Assembly (NCBI GenBank): GCA_021399435.1
Contig: JAJTUP010000048.1
Span: forward strand, 124,001 to 188,000
Source of the DNA: Diaporthe sp. PMI_573
Lineage: Eukaryota; Ascomycota; Sordariomycetes; Diaporthales; Diaporthaceae
Direction: 5' to 3'
Length of the DNA stretch: 64,000 nt
Part shown: positions 34,521-45,406 of the stretch, piece after piece
How the letters are laid out: each line of letters opens with the position of its first letter
Position numbering within the stretch: the stretch's first letter is position 1
Notes under the pieces: generated by a model
Databases searched by the model: none
Seen by the model: the letters and a program-made list of their open reading frames with translations, nothing else
What the model was told of the DNA's origin: nothing
Made by a program: the position numbers and the translations under genes

Positions 34521-35256
34521 GCTGGTCCGCGCTACTTCACTTTGCAGCTGCAGAGTGGTGGGATATGAGCCAGGTGCAAGGAATTCGCGGAGAAACCTTG
34601 GGCGAATTTAGCTTGGAACACACGATGCTGTTCTTACATCCGAGATTACAGTAATTCAAGAAGCCGAGGAAAGCACAAGGACTTGTGAGCCGTGACGTCC
34701 CCGTTTGGCCGATGTGGCCGACTCGGAGCCGGAAGGGGGCTTGGTGTAGTGGAGCGGGATTCTTGCCGCGGGGAAAGTATCACCATCAAACCCGCCCCCG
34801 CCCCCGCCCCCGCCCCTGGGGCCCAGGAGAATTGATTGGGCAATGGGCTCTGAAAACAACAGCGCCCCCCTGCTTGTGGGTCGGCTTGCCTCGGCTCATC
34901 GGCAGCTGAGCACCCTGGAGTGAGTGTGGAGGGGAAACCTGGGGGGACACCCGCGGGCTTGAGGCTTGCCCTCGGGAGTGGTGCTGCGCGGACGGGAGTG
35001 GTGCTGCGCATGGTGAGGATTTGTCTGCCCTTAGCCCGAGAGGATCGGCAACACCACCTGTCGAGAATCGTGTGATATTTTCCCTGCTTTGAATAATTGA
35101 GCTCACCTCGCACAACCGCTTGTCCTGTTCCTCGGCCTTGCTCCGTCACTCACTTTCCCGGTCGCAATCACGGTTCAAGCCACGCGATACCCGCAACACC
35201 TGTTTCCAACACCAGGACCAGGACCAGCCAGCCTGCCCTCACTGTCCGTCCACACG
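34521..35256. promoter_or_regulatory. Shared divergent promoter of the methylcitrate pair
   Basis: 736 nt between the start codons of the lyase and synthase genes, so both are likely co-regulated from here. It contains a GC-rich repeat (CCCCCG units, about 34791-34816) and a tandem duplication of CGGGAGTGGTGCTGCG (34975-34990 and 34995-35010). No clear TATA box. Confidence 0.55.
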
Positions 35257-36845
35257 ATGGCTGCTCGGGTACAGAGCTCATCGAGGGCCATGAGCGCTCT
35301 GAGGCCGTGGGTAAGGACCTCAATCTACCTACACCTGCCGTGCCTGGGGACCGTCTGACGCCTAAGTCTTTTTCAATTGTAGATTCCATATGCCCGCCCT
35401 GGTGCCATCGCCAGCCTCTCAGCAAGGCCGTACTCCTCCTCCTCCGAACCCGACCTGAAGACCACCCTGAAGGAGATTATTCCTGAGAAACGCGAGCTTC
35501 TCAAGAAAGTCAAGTCCCACAGCTCCGCCGTCATTGGGGAGGTCAAGGTCGAGAACACCCTCGGCGGCATGCGCGGCCTGAAGGCCATGGTGTGGGAAGG
35601 CTCTGTTCTCGACGCCAACGACGGCATCCGCTTCCACGGTCGCACCATCAAGGACTGCCAGAGGGAGCTTCCCAAGGGCAAGACTGGCACCGAGATGCTC
35701 CCAGAGGCCATGTTCTGGCTGCTGTTGACCGGCAGGGTTCCCTCAACCAACCAAGTCCGCGTCCTGTCGCGCCAGTTGGCCGCGCAGGCTCAACTGCCAG
35801 ACTTCGTCAACAAGATGCTCGACGCCTTTCCCACAGACCTTCACCCCATGACACAGTTCGCCATGGCCGTCTCCGCGCTCAACTACACCTCCAAGTTTGC
35901 CAAGGCATACGAGAAGGGCTTGAACAAGGCCGACTACTGGGAGCCCACCTTTGACGACTCCATCAGCTTGCTGGCGAAGCTGCCAACCATCGCCGCCAAG
36001 ATTTACCAGAATTCGTACAAGGGGGGCGGCGCTCTGCCTGCCGACGTCGATCCCGAGCAGGATTGGTCCTACAACTTTGCGGCCATGCTGGGCAAGGGCG
36101 GCAAGGACAACGAGAACTTCCAGGACCTGCTGCGCCTATACCTCGCTCTGCATGGCGACCACGAAGGTGGCAATGTGTCGGCGCACACCACCCACCTCGT
36201 CGGAAGTGCACTGAGCGATCCATTCCTCAGCTATAGTGCTGGCCTCCAGGGGCTTGCGGGGCCTCTCCATGGGTATTATCATCCAGCCCCTCACCCCCTT
36301 GTCCCTCTTTTCCCTGGGTGACCCTCCCGCTAACCTGCTGCTGACTTAGTCTCGCCGCTCAAGAAGTCCTCCGGTGGATCGTTCAGATGAAGGAAGCCAT
36401 TCCCTCATCGTACACCGACAAGGATGTCCATGACTACCTTTGGTCGACTCTCAACTCGGGTCGCGTCGTGCCCGGCTACGGCCATGCCGTCCTGCGCAAA
36501 CCGGATCCTCGCTTCGAGGCTCTCATGGACTATGCTTCCGCACGCCCAGAGATTGCTCAAGACCCTGTTTTCCAGCTCGTCAAGAAGAACAGCGAGATTG
36601 CGCCCGAGGTTCTCAAGAAGCATGGCAAGACGAAGAACCCCTACCCGAATGTCGACTCGAGCAGTGGTGTCTTGTTCCACCACTACGGCTTCACCGAGAC
36701 GCTTTACTACACGGCCACATTCGGCGTGTCGAGGGGTCTGGGTCCGCTGGCGCAGCTGATTTGGGACAGGGCCTTAGGATTGCCCATTGAGAGGCCAAAG
36801 AGCATCAACTTGGCCGGCATTTTGAAACAGGTTGAGGGCAATTAA
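35257..36845 (+). CDS. mcsA: Mitochondrial 2-methylcitrate synthase (citrate synthase family)
   Basis: Exons 35257-35310, 35383-36272 and 36350-36845 give 479 aa. A short Arg/Ser-rich presequence (MAARVQSSSRAMSALRPW) directs it to mitochondria. Citrate-synthase signatures are present: GLQGLAGPLHGLAAQEVLRW with the catalytic His, and GYGHAVLRKPDPRF with the second His and following Arg. The sequence is of the fungal methylcitrate synthase type, which condenses propionyl-CoA (and acetyl-CoA) with oxaloacetate. The divergent partner encodes the last enzyme of the same cycle. If it were instead the TCA-cycle citrate synthase, a separate methylcitrate synthase should exist elsewhere; the gene pairing makes that less likely. 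Introns are short and ordinary, with no introner. Confidence 0.9.
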
Positions 36846-37047
36846 GCGCAAGCATTTCGAGACGAACGAGGTATGTGCCAGAAGTGAAATCAGAGTTTGA
36901 TCCGAGATGTCCTCGGGCAGTTAGTGGTCCGCTGTTTTATTCCCTACCTGACTCGCCCTTACGACAACACCCAGCAATCACCCATTCCAGCATAGAGATA
37001 TAAATTCCAACCCACTTGTTTTAAGCACACACAACCATATGTGGATT

Positions 37048-37080
<33 letters not shown>

Positions 37081-37730
37081 GTATGTATACGATCCTGTCC
37101 GCTACCCCTAGATCAGGTTTGTAAAGGGGCAATCAGTTAGGTGGGTCGGTAACAACCAGCAGTGCAATTCCATCAAATTACGTGTTTAGTTTCCCTCTTA
37201 TGGTCTTCTAAGGTATCTTTTCTTTTCATGCTCAAATGTTCTCTATTTCTCTTCCGTACCTCCCACCTCCTGCAGTCGACACCGAGTTGTCCAATCCCGA
37301 ATTGGAAGACATAATCTATGGCTATTCGCCATTCCCATGACCAGAACTAGTGTCTTCTCCCCTGCACATGGCGCATCTCATACTAGAGATGATGAGAATG
37401 AATAAATAGGCTTGATTGACTTATTGCAGATGCTATAACACGCGATAAACAAATGCGAGCATTACGCGAAAGGAGAACCCCCAAACCAATCCTCCCGGTC
37501 CACCCTCCTGGTCCACCCTCCTGGTCCACTGCGACCTGATGCTTCCACCCACAAGACTCTACTCACAGCCGGCACAGAACGAGAAAGTAAACAGCTGGAA
37601 GTCGATCGAGATTTGTGAGTGACGCAGGAAGGAAGGCAGCCAGGCAGATCAACCTGTCAACGACCCCACGTCAGCGATGAGGGAGTGACAACCCAGAGGG
37701 TGGCATCCCCAAGCCTAAAGCTTATTTTGA
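36846..37730. other. Intergenic region between convergent genes
   Basis: About 885 nt of 3' flank shared by the convergent synthase and DUF4360-type genes. It contains the AT palindrome described separately and a threefold CCTCCTGGTCCAC-like repeat near 37491-37528. Confidence 0.5.
37048..37089. repeat. Long AT palindrome / TA microsatellite
   Basis: A (TACA) run, then about 11 TA units, then (TGTA) units make one perfect-looking inverted repeat (TACATACATA...TATGTATGTA), able to form a hairpin or cruciform in the 3' flank of the synthase gene. Confidence 0.8.
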
Positions 37731-38713
37731 CTATTTCGTACATTTTTGCCAGTCTAGTACGTGTTAGTCACCTGCTACAGATCTTAAAGTGATGCGTTCA
37801 TTCTGGAATATTCCAAAAACATGAAAGACGGGGATCTGAAAGGGTACTGACTCAGGTGCACCTGCTGGGTGAACGCGACGGTTGCGTCGTCGTCGGTGAC
37901 CGAGCCGGAGGCCGAGCTGTTGGTAGAAGTCAAGGCAATGCGGTTGTTGATGTTCCTGCAATGCTGGCATTTAGCATTCGCGCTTCCTACTTGCGAAACA
38001 TGGCTGGCTCAGGGGTCATGATGCGTCAGCCTAGACAGAATCACTCACAAGATGCCTTGGGCTCCACATGGCGAGTAGATGATGCTGGCGGTGGGGATTT
38101 GGTCGTTCTTGGTGTAGACCTGGGTATTCTACTGTCAGCTCTCTCCCTCTCCCCCCCCCTCTCCTCACTTTTCTGCCTCTCTCTTTACATCCTCTTGGTG
38201 GTCGGATGGACTATTGCGGTCCCCACTTTCCCCGAGCGTTTTCAAACTCACCTGGCCGGCAGCCCAAAGTCCACCACCAGAAATGGAAGTTCTCGTGGTG
38301 GTCGTGGCGGTGGCATCCTGGGAGAAGTAGTAGGTGCTCAGGAACGTGCCCGTGACGCCGGTGTCAAGCTGGGCGTAGCCGTGGTAGGTGCTGTCGAGCA
38401 CGGCGAACTGGAAGCCACCGGGGTAGTTGAGCGTCAGGTGGAGCTGGCAGTTCTTGGTGCGGTCGGCGACAACAGTTCCTGGGCCGATGTAGGTCTGGAA
38501 GGCATCGAAGCCGAAGGTGACGACGGTCTTGTCGGAGCTGAACGAGGTGGATACGGTGCCTTGAGGGCAACCGTTGCCGGAGAAGCTCGCCGCGGCGATG
38601 GTGATTTGACTCGGATCCGGACCGGCGCCGGCACTGGAGCCGCCGGGGAAGTTAAGGCCAGGGAGGGCGGCAGCAGCCGCGGCTGGGAAGAGGAGAGTAG
38701 CGAGGGACTTCAT
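37731..38713 (-). CDS. Small secreted DUF4360-type protein
   Basis: Exons 38713-38252, 38119-38049, 37955-37852 and 37753-37731 give 219 aa. The signal peptide is MKSLATLLFPAAAAAALPG. The mature part matches the pattern of secreted fungal DUF4360 proteins: an early GNGCPQGTVSTSFSSD block, FQTYIGPGT, NCQLHLTLNYPGGFQFAV and a final WQKC. The function of the family is unknown; members are extracellular and often abundant. Introns 1 and 2 are ordinary (132 and 93 nt) and intron 3 is a family-2 introner lying only 23 nt before the stop codon, so the last exon codes just NWQKCTK. The frame closes exactly over all four exons. Without splicing the introner, the conserved C-terminal Cys would be lost. 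Confidence 0.8.
37754..37851 (-). mobile_element. Family-2 introner (DUF4360 gene intron 3)
   Basis: 98 nt. Donor GTCAGTACCCTTTCAGATC, core CCCCGTCTTTCATGTTTTTG, GAATATTCCAGAATGAACGC, branch GGTGACTAACACG, acceptor ACTAG. Phase 1, within VHL/NWQKC. Confidence 0.9.
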
Positions 38714-38833
38714 CCTGTCAGGCGAAGATTCAACGAGACGACGGTCAGGGGCAGTTCTCAGGGCAGCTGTCGAGAGGAGCGGTTGGTACTGGACGGGGCC
38801 TTCTCGAGAGTCGCGGCATGGAGAATGAGGCCG

Positions 38834-38841
38834 TATTTATA
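38834..38841 (-). promoter_or_regulatory. TATA box of the DUF4360 gene
   Basis: TATAAATA on the minus strand, about 120 nt upstream of the start codon at 38713, a normal position for a fungal core promoter with a short leader. Confidence 0.55.
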
Positions 38842-41606
38842 CACAAGAGCAGGGACCGCGGCCGCCGTCGTATTTGTGTTGATGATACACATAAGCGCTC
38901 TCGTTAGCAATGCCACCCTCTCCCCAGCATCTCGGGCGTGACCAGGTCGACGATGGCACGGCGGGAGAATGCGAGCAGTCAATGGAGGTATCGTTCCGTC
39001 GAGAAGACCCGCCAAGGTCGAGTTGATTGAGTGGTTCGAGGGACTAATCAGCTGTCGGCGCGCCGTGCTGAAGCCTCCGGCGAAGACGCACCTGGCGCGA
39101 AGTAACTCCATGTCGAGCTAGAGGCCCCGCGGATACACATCTTGAGAGTAGTGCGGCATGAGAGGCTTGTCAGACTCATACTGCAAATTTGCGGTTGAAA
39201 AGGTAAGATAGATGAAAAGATATTAACCGGGTGGCCTCGAGCTCTGGAGGCGCTTGCGAGGGAGGTTTGGTTCACGGCTGGACTGGACCTTCGGGCAGTA
39301 GCCTCGGGGCAGTCAACGGACTTGTCAGCATCTCGGCGGGCCTCACTCGCGGGCCACAGATCAGCTATCAGCTACAAGCTGCCTGCGCGTGCACCGGGGA
39401 CTCTTGTGTTGGTGTTCCCCGCGCGGTAGAGGGTGGTTTTGAAGAAGCCACGGGGCAGGGAGAAGAGGAGGGAGAGGAGAGAGAGAGAGACGGGCGGCCC
39501 AGGAGGAGGCCGGGCTGTCCCGAGTCGAGAGCTGAGCAATTTAGATCACGAAGTTTACGTGATAGAAAGGCTGGAACCGGTGGTCTGGACATGATGGAGT
39601 TGTATCCACGATACTAATTCAGGACAAGATTGTCAGGGTCCAGTTGATTAAGCTTAATTATCCCTACGCCTTTGGGTTACGCCGGCCAGCCACCAGGCCA
39701 GGCGGTAGCGTCAGCAATGGTGGACTTGGCACCATCTAAACAGAAGGTCTGGCCTCAGCTGGACGGAGCACATCTGGACGAGGAAGGGGTCACCTGACGG
39801 CACGCGATGGCCTCGAGGACGAAAGCGACTGGCGCCATGAGGCTGTGCCGTGGATGCTCTATGGGCCCACCAACGATGTTGCCCCCTCGGCCTGCTCGTA
39901 CTATCGCGAGGGCCGGGGTCGGCGAGGCGGCTAAATATCTAATGGCCCTCACTCAGCACTTCTCATACTAGAGGGATCGAGACCCCTTTGGCCAACTGTG
40001 CCGACGATTTCCAGGCGCCCTGCCGAGTACGAGTCTGAGGCGACCTTATGGTTTGCGCTTCAGTCCCCCCGTGGAGGGTATATAAGACGGCCGTGGGTGT
40101 CTTGGTCAGTCCGTTCCTGCTGTCCCTGCCCGGGAACCTTCGGGCCCCTCAGTCCCGAGACCAGGGAATGCTCCTCTTTCTCGCCTAGGCGTTGGGGTTT
40201 AGAGAGATTCTAGACCATAACTGCAGACTATAGCCTAGCAGAGAGGGACCCCCCCTCCAAAGTCGCAACAGGTGGCTGCACAGTAGTCCAGTTCCGCCCA
40301 AGCACATCGAGCAATTCACCTGGGCTTTTCCCAGAGAATATTGCTGTCCCGCAACGGCGGAAGTAGAGGTAGAGGCTGGGGCTGGTTGGGGGGGGGAGCA
40401 GGCGTGCAGCTCCCGCAGCCCCATCCAGCTCCAAGCGGGCCCATCCGCGTCGAAGTCAAAAGGGTTCGTTTGAACCGTGGTCTCGGGAAGCGCAGCGGAT
40501 CACTGCTGATCACTCGACGGCATCTGTGGGGAAACGCCCCACGGAGAAACTCACCCAGGCAGTCCAGAGTCCAGACCCTTCTGTCGCCTGCAAGGCCCCC
40601 CGACTCGTCCCCCCCGACCTGTCTTCGCTCTGTGGCACTCGCGGACTTCTCTCAACCTTGCCCGGTCTTGTCGAGGACGAGGTCGAGGTCGAGGTCGTAG
40701 AAGTGGGTATTCCATCTCGATTGCTGTGCATTTCTGTGGGCCTGTCAGTGCAGGCATCCTCCGGCGAACCACACAACCTGTCACTCAGCAACACCCATGA
40801 CACCTCCTCGGTCCTTTCGCTCCTCGAGATGCCTGTCTCTCCCTGCCCGCTCTTTTCCGGTCACCGGGCCCGGGTCGCGCTGATGCCCACGGTCTCGATG
40901 CTCGTGCTGGTGGTGAGACTGAGCAGCCACGTTGGGCGATCCGTGGCCCGATGCCCTCCACGCACGCACCCAACGAGGATGGCAGCCCGGAAGGATGCCA
41001 AGCTGAGAGGGGTCCCGAAGGCAGTGCCCTCGGCCACCCGTTCCAGGCAAGCCGGCCGGAACCCAAGCTTCCAATCCGCGCTGGCTGTCGGCTAGCCTAC
41101 AGTATCACAAGTCCCTTTAGCCTGTACGAGCCATGCCCCGTCTCGCCTCCAAGCATCGCTCCTGCCGCTGCTGCTCCTCCTCCGCCTCCTCAGATGATGA
41201 TGGAGATCGCCAATCATGCCGTCTACTCCACGCCCAGAATCCTTGCACTGCGGGGTGCAGAGCACTCGCACCCTGTATCCTGGAACAGCCCCATATGATG
41301 CTCGTCTGGATCGAGCCCAGCACCTGCCCAGATAAACGACATGTCCCATTTGAGGACCACAAGACGTGACTGCGGTACAAACCCAGCTCTTTGTTCTGGC
41401 CGGATAATTTTTCCATCACTCACAGGCCATTTTCCGGACTGATGGAGCCACCCTGCACACGGCCGAGTAGTTCGTGACGCCCGTCGCCCCACGGCTTGTC
41501 CCCCCTCCCGCTTATTCCTATCTGGGTAAAGCCAGAAGTGGCGACCACCAGATGGTATCCGTCCAGAACCACAATACATGTATCACGCCGACTCTGCATG
41601 GGCGAG
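38842..41606. other. Intergenic region between divergent genes
   Basis: About 2.8 kb. A TATA-like TATATAAGACGG at about 40078-40089 has no recognisable gene downstream; it may drive an unannotated transcript. AG- and C-rich tracts are common. Several ORFs of 60-190 codons here look like chance products of GC-rich sequence. Confidence 0.45.
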
Positions 41607-41613
41607 TATAAAA
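41607..41613 (+). promoter_or_regulatory. TATA box of the butanediol dehydrogenase-like gene
   Basis: TATAAAA about 190 nt upstream of the ATG at 41801, followed by a C/T-rich leader typical of a strong fungal promoter. Confidence 0.55.
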
Positions 41614-41800
41614 CCCAGGACCTCCCTTTGAAAGAGTCCATCCCTTCGCTCCATTGAAGCATCCCTCATCTTCGCTCACGGCAGATTCATACAGCCAACG
41701 GCAAGCGCGAAGCCAGATACTCGGCATATCGCAATAGTAGACCCCAGCAAGCAATTATCTACCACTCACATCAGGGCCAGCTAGCTGCGCTCACTCGATA

Positions 41801-42975
41801 ATGGGCTCCACGGAGAAGACGATGAATGCAGTCCAATACTACGGGCAACGAGATGTCCGTCTGGAGCAGGTGCCACTGCCCGGCCCGGTGAAGCCCGGCT
41901 GGGTCAGGATCGCCCCCAAGTTCTGCGGCATCTGTGGCACAGACCTGCACGAGTACGTGAGCGGCGCAAACCTCATCCCCACGCCGGGACACCCACATCC
42001 CATCACGGGAGAGACACTGCCCCTGACTCTGGGCCACGAGTTCTCGGGCGTTGTCGAGGAGGTCGGCGAGGGCGTCACCCACGTCAAGAAGGGCGACAAC
42101 GTCTGCATCCAGCCGACCCTCTGGGACGACTCGTGCAACTCGTGCAAGAGAGGCCTCGTCAACTGCTGTGACGGCAACGGCTTCCTCGGACTGAGCGGAT
42201 GGGGCGGCGGCATGTCGGAGCTGACCAACGCCCCGGCCGCGGCCGTCAAGCCGCTGCCGGCAAACGTCTCCCTCGAGGTCGGCGCCCTCGTCGAGCCCCT
42301 GGCCGTGGGCTGGCACGCGGTCAAAATATCTCCCTTCAAGGAGGGCGACACGACGCTCGTCCTGGGCGGCGGGCCGATCGGGCTGGCCGTCATCCAGGCG
42401 CTGGTCAGCAAGGGATGCAAGAAGATCATCGTCTCCGAGGTGGCCAAGAAGAGGAGGGACTTCGCGACCCACTTTGGCGCGCACGCCGTCATCGACCCTA
42501 CGACCACCGACGTCGTGGCCGAGATCGAGAGGCTGACGGACGGGCACAAGGTCGACGTGGCGTACGATTGCGCCGGTGTGCAGGTCGCCGTGGACTCGGC
42601 CTTCAAGGCCCTTAAGACGAGGGGCACGCTCGTCAACGTCGCCGTGTGGAAGGGGAAGGCCTCGTTGAACATGAACGACCTCGTCTTCAGGGAGCGCGCA
42701 TATATGGGAGGTAAGCCTCGACCGTTCTGCCCTGTTCCCCGACCACCAGTCCTTCCGGCCTCTACTGATCTCTTTGTTGTCCAGTTGCCACATATGTCCA
42801 CGGTGATTTCGAGGAGGTCATCGAGGCGATCTCGACTGGCAAGATCAAGCCCGTGGATATGATCACAAAGAAGGTCGCCATGGACAAGGTTGCCGACCAA
42901 GGATTCAAGACGCTGATTGAGGACAAGGACAGCCACGTCAAGATCCTCGTCGATATGACGCAGAAAGTGGGTTAA
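41801..42975 (+). CDS. Zinc-dependent alcohol dehydrogenase, (R,R)-butanediol dehydrogenase-like
   Basis: Exons 41801-42710 and 42785-42975 give 366 aa. Medium-chain dehydrogenase layout: catalytic zinc site FCGICGTDLHEY and TLGHEFSG with later LVEPLAVGWHA (Cys, GHE, Glu), a cysteine cluster for structural zinc (DDSCNSCKRGLVNCC), and the NAD-binding motif VLGGGPIGLAV (GxGPxG). The pattern GHPHPITGETLPLTLGHEF is typical of fungal 2,3-butanediol/sorbitol-type dehydrogenases, which interconvert acetoin and butanediol. The start ATG at 41801 is chosen (MGSTEKTMNAVQYYG); an inner ATG at 41822 would also leave the fold intact. Strong GC3 bias and a good TATA box suggest high expression. The intron is ordinary. 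Confidence 0.88.
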
Positions 42976-43358
42976 AAGTTAATTTGGGACGAGGGGTGGA
43001 GTTGTTGGTTTCTTAGCTTGACCTGGTTTTTGCTCTGGTACCCGGCGCACCCTGAACAACGCGGTCTCGATGATGTTGGGATATAATGCCGTAATGTAAA
43101 ATGTGTTTAATTAGCTAGTTCTCATTGGCCATCAACATGTAGTGATTTTCCACAGAACCTTTGGGTGGCGGTCATACACTTCTTGGGACCTGTTGTCTAC
43201 GAAACAGGATCTGTAATGCCCAATGGCTACGCCGCGCGTATAAGCCGTCCTAGTCTTCCCAGAACCCATTGAGGCACTATACCCTCTCTCATTCCTGCCG
43301 TGTCATTCTGATATCACTCGAATATGACAGACGAGGATACGCGTGTCCTGCCACTGGT
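42976..43358. other. Intergenic, convergent 3' flanks
   Basis: 383 nt between the stop codons of two convergent genes; nothing recognisable inside. Confidence 0.5.
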
Positions 43359-44836
43359 TCACTCTGCATCCTGGCTGCACATTTTATTGTTCGTCCAGAA
43401 ATGTCTCCGTATATCAGCGGGAAGCGGAAGTGGAGGAGTAGTGAGGCAATCAAAAATCCTCAGCTCACGCGGCTGCACCGTCTTGTCGCATATTACAATG
43501 CACCTCTGTTCAGTGGCGTCCGTGGCCAATTTCCGCAGGGTCCCGAGCAGTGAAACCAGCTTCTGGAGACGGTCCTGGATCCTGTTCTCGTAAGCGGGAA
43601 AAGACGGTGCGAAGTTTACAACGTCAACCCTCGTAAAAGAGCGCCCAGTGTATCTTCCGCGGACTAGAGAAGGGATCCTGCCGAGCCACAGCTGGGGCAT
43701 CTTCTTTAACCCTGTTTGTGTTCCAGCACTCACGCAGAGCTCTGCTGCGTCTTTACTGAGGGTTCCGTTGCCTCTGAAGATCACCTCGGAGCGGGGCTGG
43801 TGCCACAGTTTAGGTTTCTTGGGGCCTGTCAGGCCTCGAGCCCCGAACAAGACTTCCTCTGCCCGGGTGTTTGGCTGATATGCAGAGAGCTCACTGGGTG
43901 GCGCAGAAAATGGGTTGGGATGAAACTTCCATTGCTTGTCGTGAGAAGTTATCGCCTCCCCGGAGCTGGATAGGGCAGCATCAAGTTCTGACAGCACTGC
44001 GCAGTTCAGAGGGCCCAGGTTGTACCGGATTGCCCGGTGATAGCTGCTGCTATCCCGTAGTGGGCGTTGAACGAAAAGGTCCTCAAAGTCACGGCCGTAA
44101 TTTGCCTTTTGCAATGTCTTCTCCAACACGCTCTTCCAGACAGGCGTGACGATGAGAGTGTTGTGCACCATGGCGAGATCTAGGCGGAAGTGTTGTTTGA
44201 CACTGCCGCCAGTGAAGCGAAGGAGATGTCGGAGTGAGTTGCGGTTGACGATCAGATCGATATTGTCAAACCTAAAGCCCGGGTTCAAAATAGACATGCT
44301 CTGAAACATTGGTTCAAAGGGGTATAACGGCATCCGTGCGATGTTCGCGTCCCTGTAGTGCTTCATCCTGCTCCTCTTGGCGACGGGCAACGGGAGCTTT
44401 AGCGGGATGACCACAGGTGCTTCTCCTGAACCCGCCGGGACCCCATTAGCGGCTGGAATGGAAGATTGTCTGTTGGTCGACGTCAAGACTGGATGGGCCG
44501 CTTACCGGGGACATAAATCTGCGGGCCCAAAGAGCGTCGTCGCTCTTGTTTTGTCTTGGGCTCTGTCTTGGGCTCTGTCTTGGGCTCTGTCTTGGGTTGC
44601 GCACCGGGCGGTTCCTTGGGCTCGGCCCTCCAGCTGTAACTACAGAGAAGTTCAAACCCCGAGGCGCTGTTCACTGGATCTGCGCATGGCTCCAAGGAGT
44701 CAACTTGGATATGGCCTATTTTCCCTCCCAGGTTTCGGGCCAGCCATCCCTTCTCATCAAGTCCAGCGTATCGAAGACGTCGGCGGAACAGGGAGCCCCG
44801 CTGGCTTGCTGTCTTCCTCGCAAGGGTGGGTAGCAT
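43359..44836 (-). CDS. Fungal protein of unknown function
   Basis: Exons 44836-44506 and 44452-43359, joined by a 53-nt intron (donor GTAAGC, acceptor TTCCAG) that keeps the frame, give 474 aa. I recognise the style of a fungal family with FRFDNIDLIVNRNSLRHLL, then FTGGSVKQHFRLDLAMVHN and LIVTPVW, members of which I believe are sometimes auto-labelled geranylgeranyl pyrophosphate synthetase. No prenyltransferase DDxxD motif is visible, so I do not accept that name. Near residues 85-102 a 12-nt tandem repeat encodes PKTEPKTEPKTEPKT, a charged, probably disordered linker. No signal peptide or membrane helix. Function unknown. Confidence 0.6.
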
Positions 44837-45406
44837 CAGAGCTTCGTCTGCGAGGGTTGGTGCTTATAAGTACCATGGCGCTGATGTTAGGAAGGCATCG
44901 CGACAGCCAGAGAGAGAAGCACGCGTGACATGTCGCAGCCTTTTCCCGGGGTGGAGTATTGGCCGTGAAATTGTTAGCAGGGGGGAGTTGGCGGCCCCCG
45001 AAATATAAGCCAATCATGGCCTCCTCGCCAGAAGGTCGCTCCCGAGCGTCCTCGCGCTTTGGCAGTGAAGCAGCCCCACCCCCACCCCCAAATTTGCACA
45101 CTGGTGCTTGGATAAGGCTGTGCCCCTCGTAAATTTACGTGGTCCTCCTCACCACAGCCCGGTCAAGATGACTTGCTACCCTCTCACGGACTCGCCAGAT
45201 GCGCAACGGAGACAACAGAGGACCTTTCTTCGAGGGTAGGCTGAGAGCAAGGGGCTGTGAGACACTCCCAGGGTTGCTGTTGTTGAGAGGCTGCGCTGCC
45301 GAGGTCCAAATTTCTGATGCCCGACATCAAATACAAGATTCCCTGCACTTTGCGAGTCTTGCACAACGCGGATAATCCTCCCGGTTCTGTTCTTCCATTA
45401 TTCTCC

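Noticed and set aside
37856..38941. A 361-codon + strand frame across the DUF4360-type gene
   Set aside because: Antisense to four well-supported exons; low-complexity translation without homology-like patterns.
41771..42936. Long minus-strand frames over the butanediol dehydrogenase-like gene
   Set aside because: Mirror frames of a strongly biased coding exon; they ignore its intron and conserved motifs.
43359..44836. Geranylgeranyl pyrophosphate synthetase name for this gene
   Set aside because: No DDxxD prenyltransferase motifs; the name appears to be a propagated mislabel.
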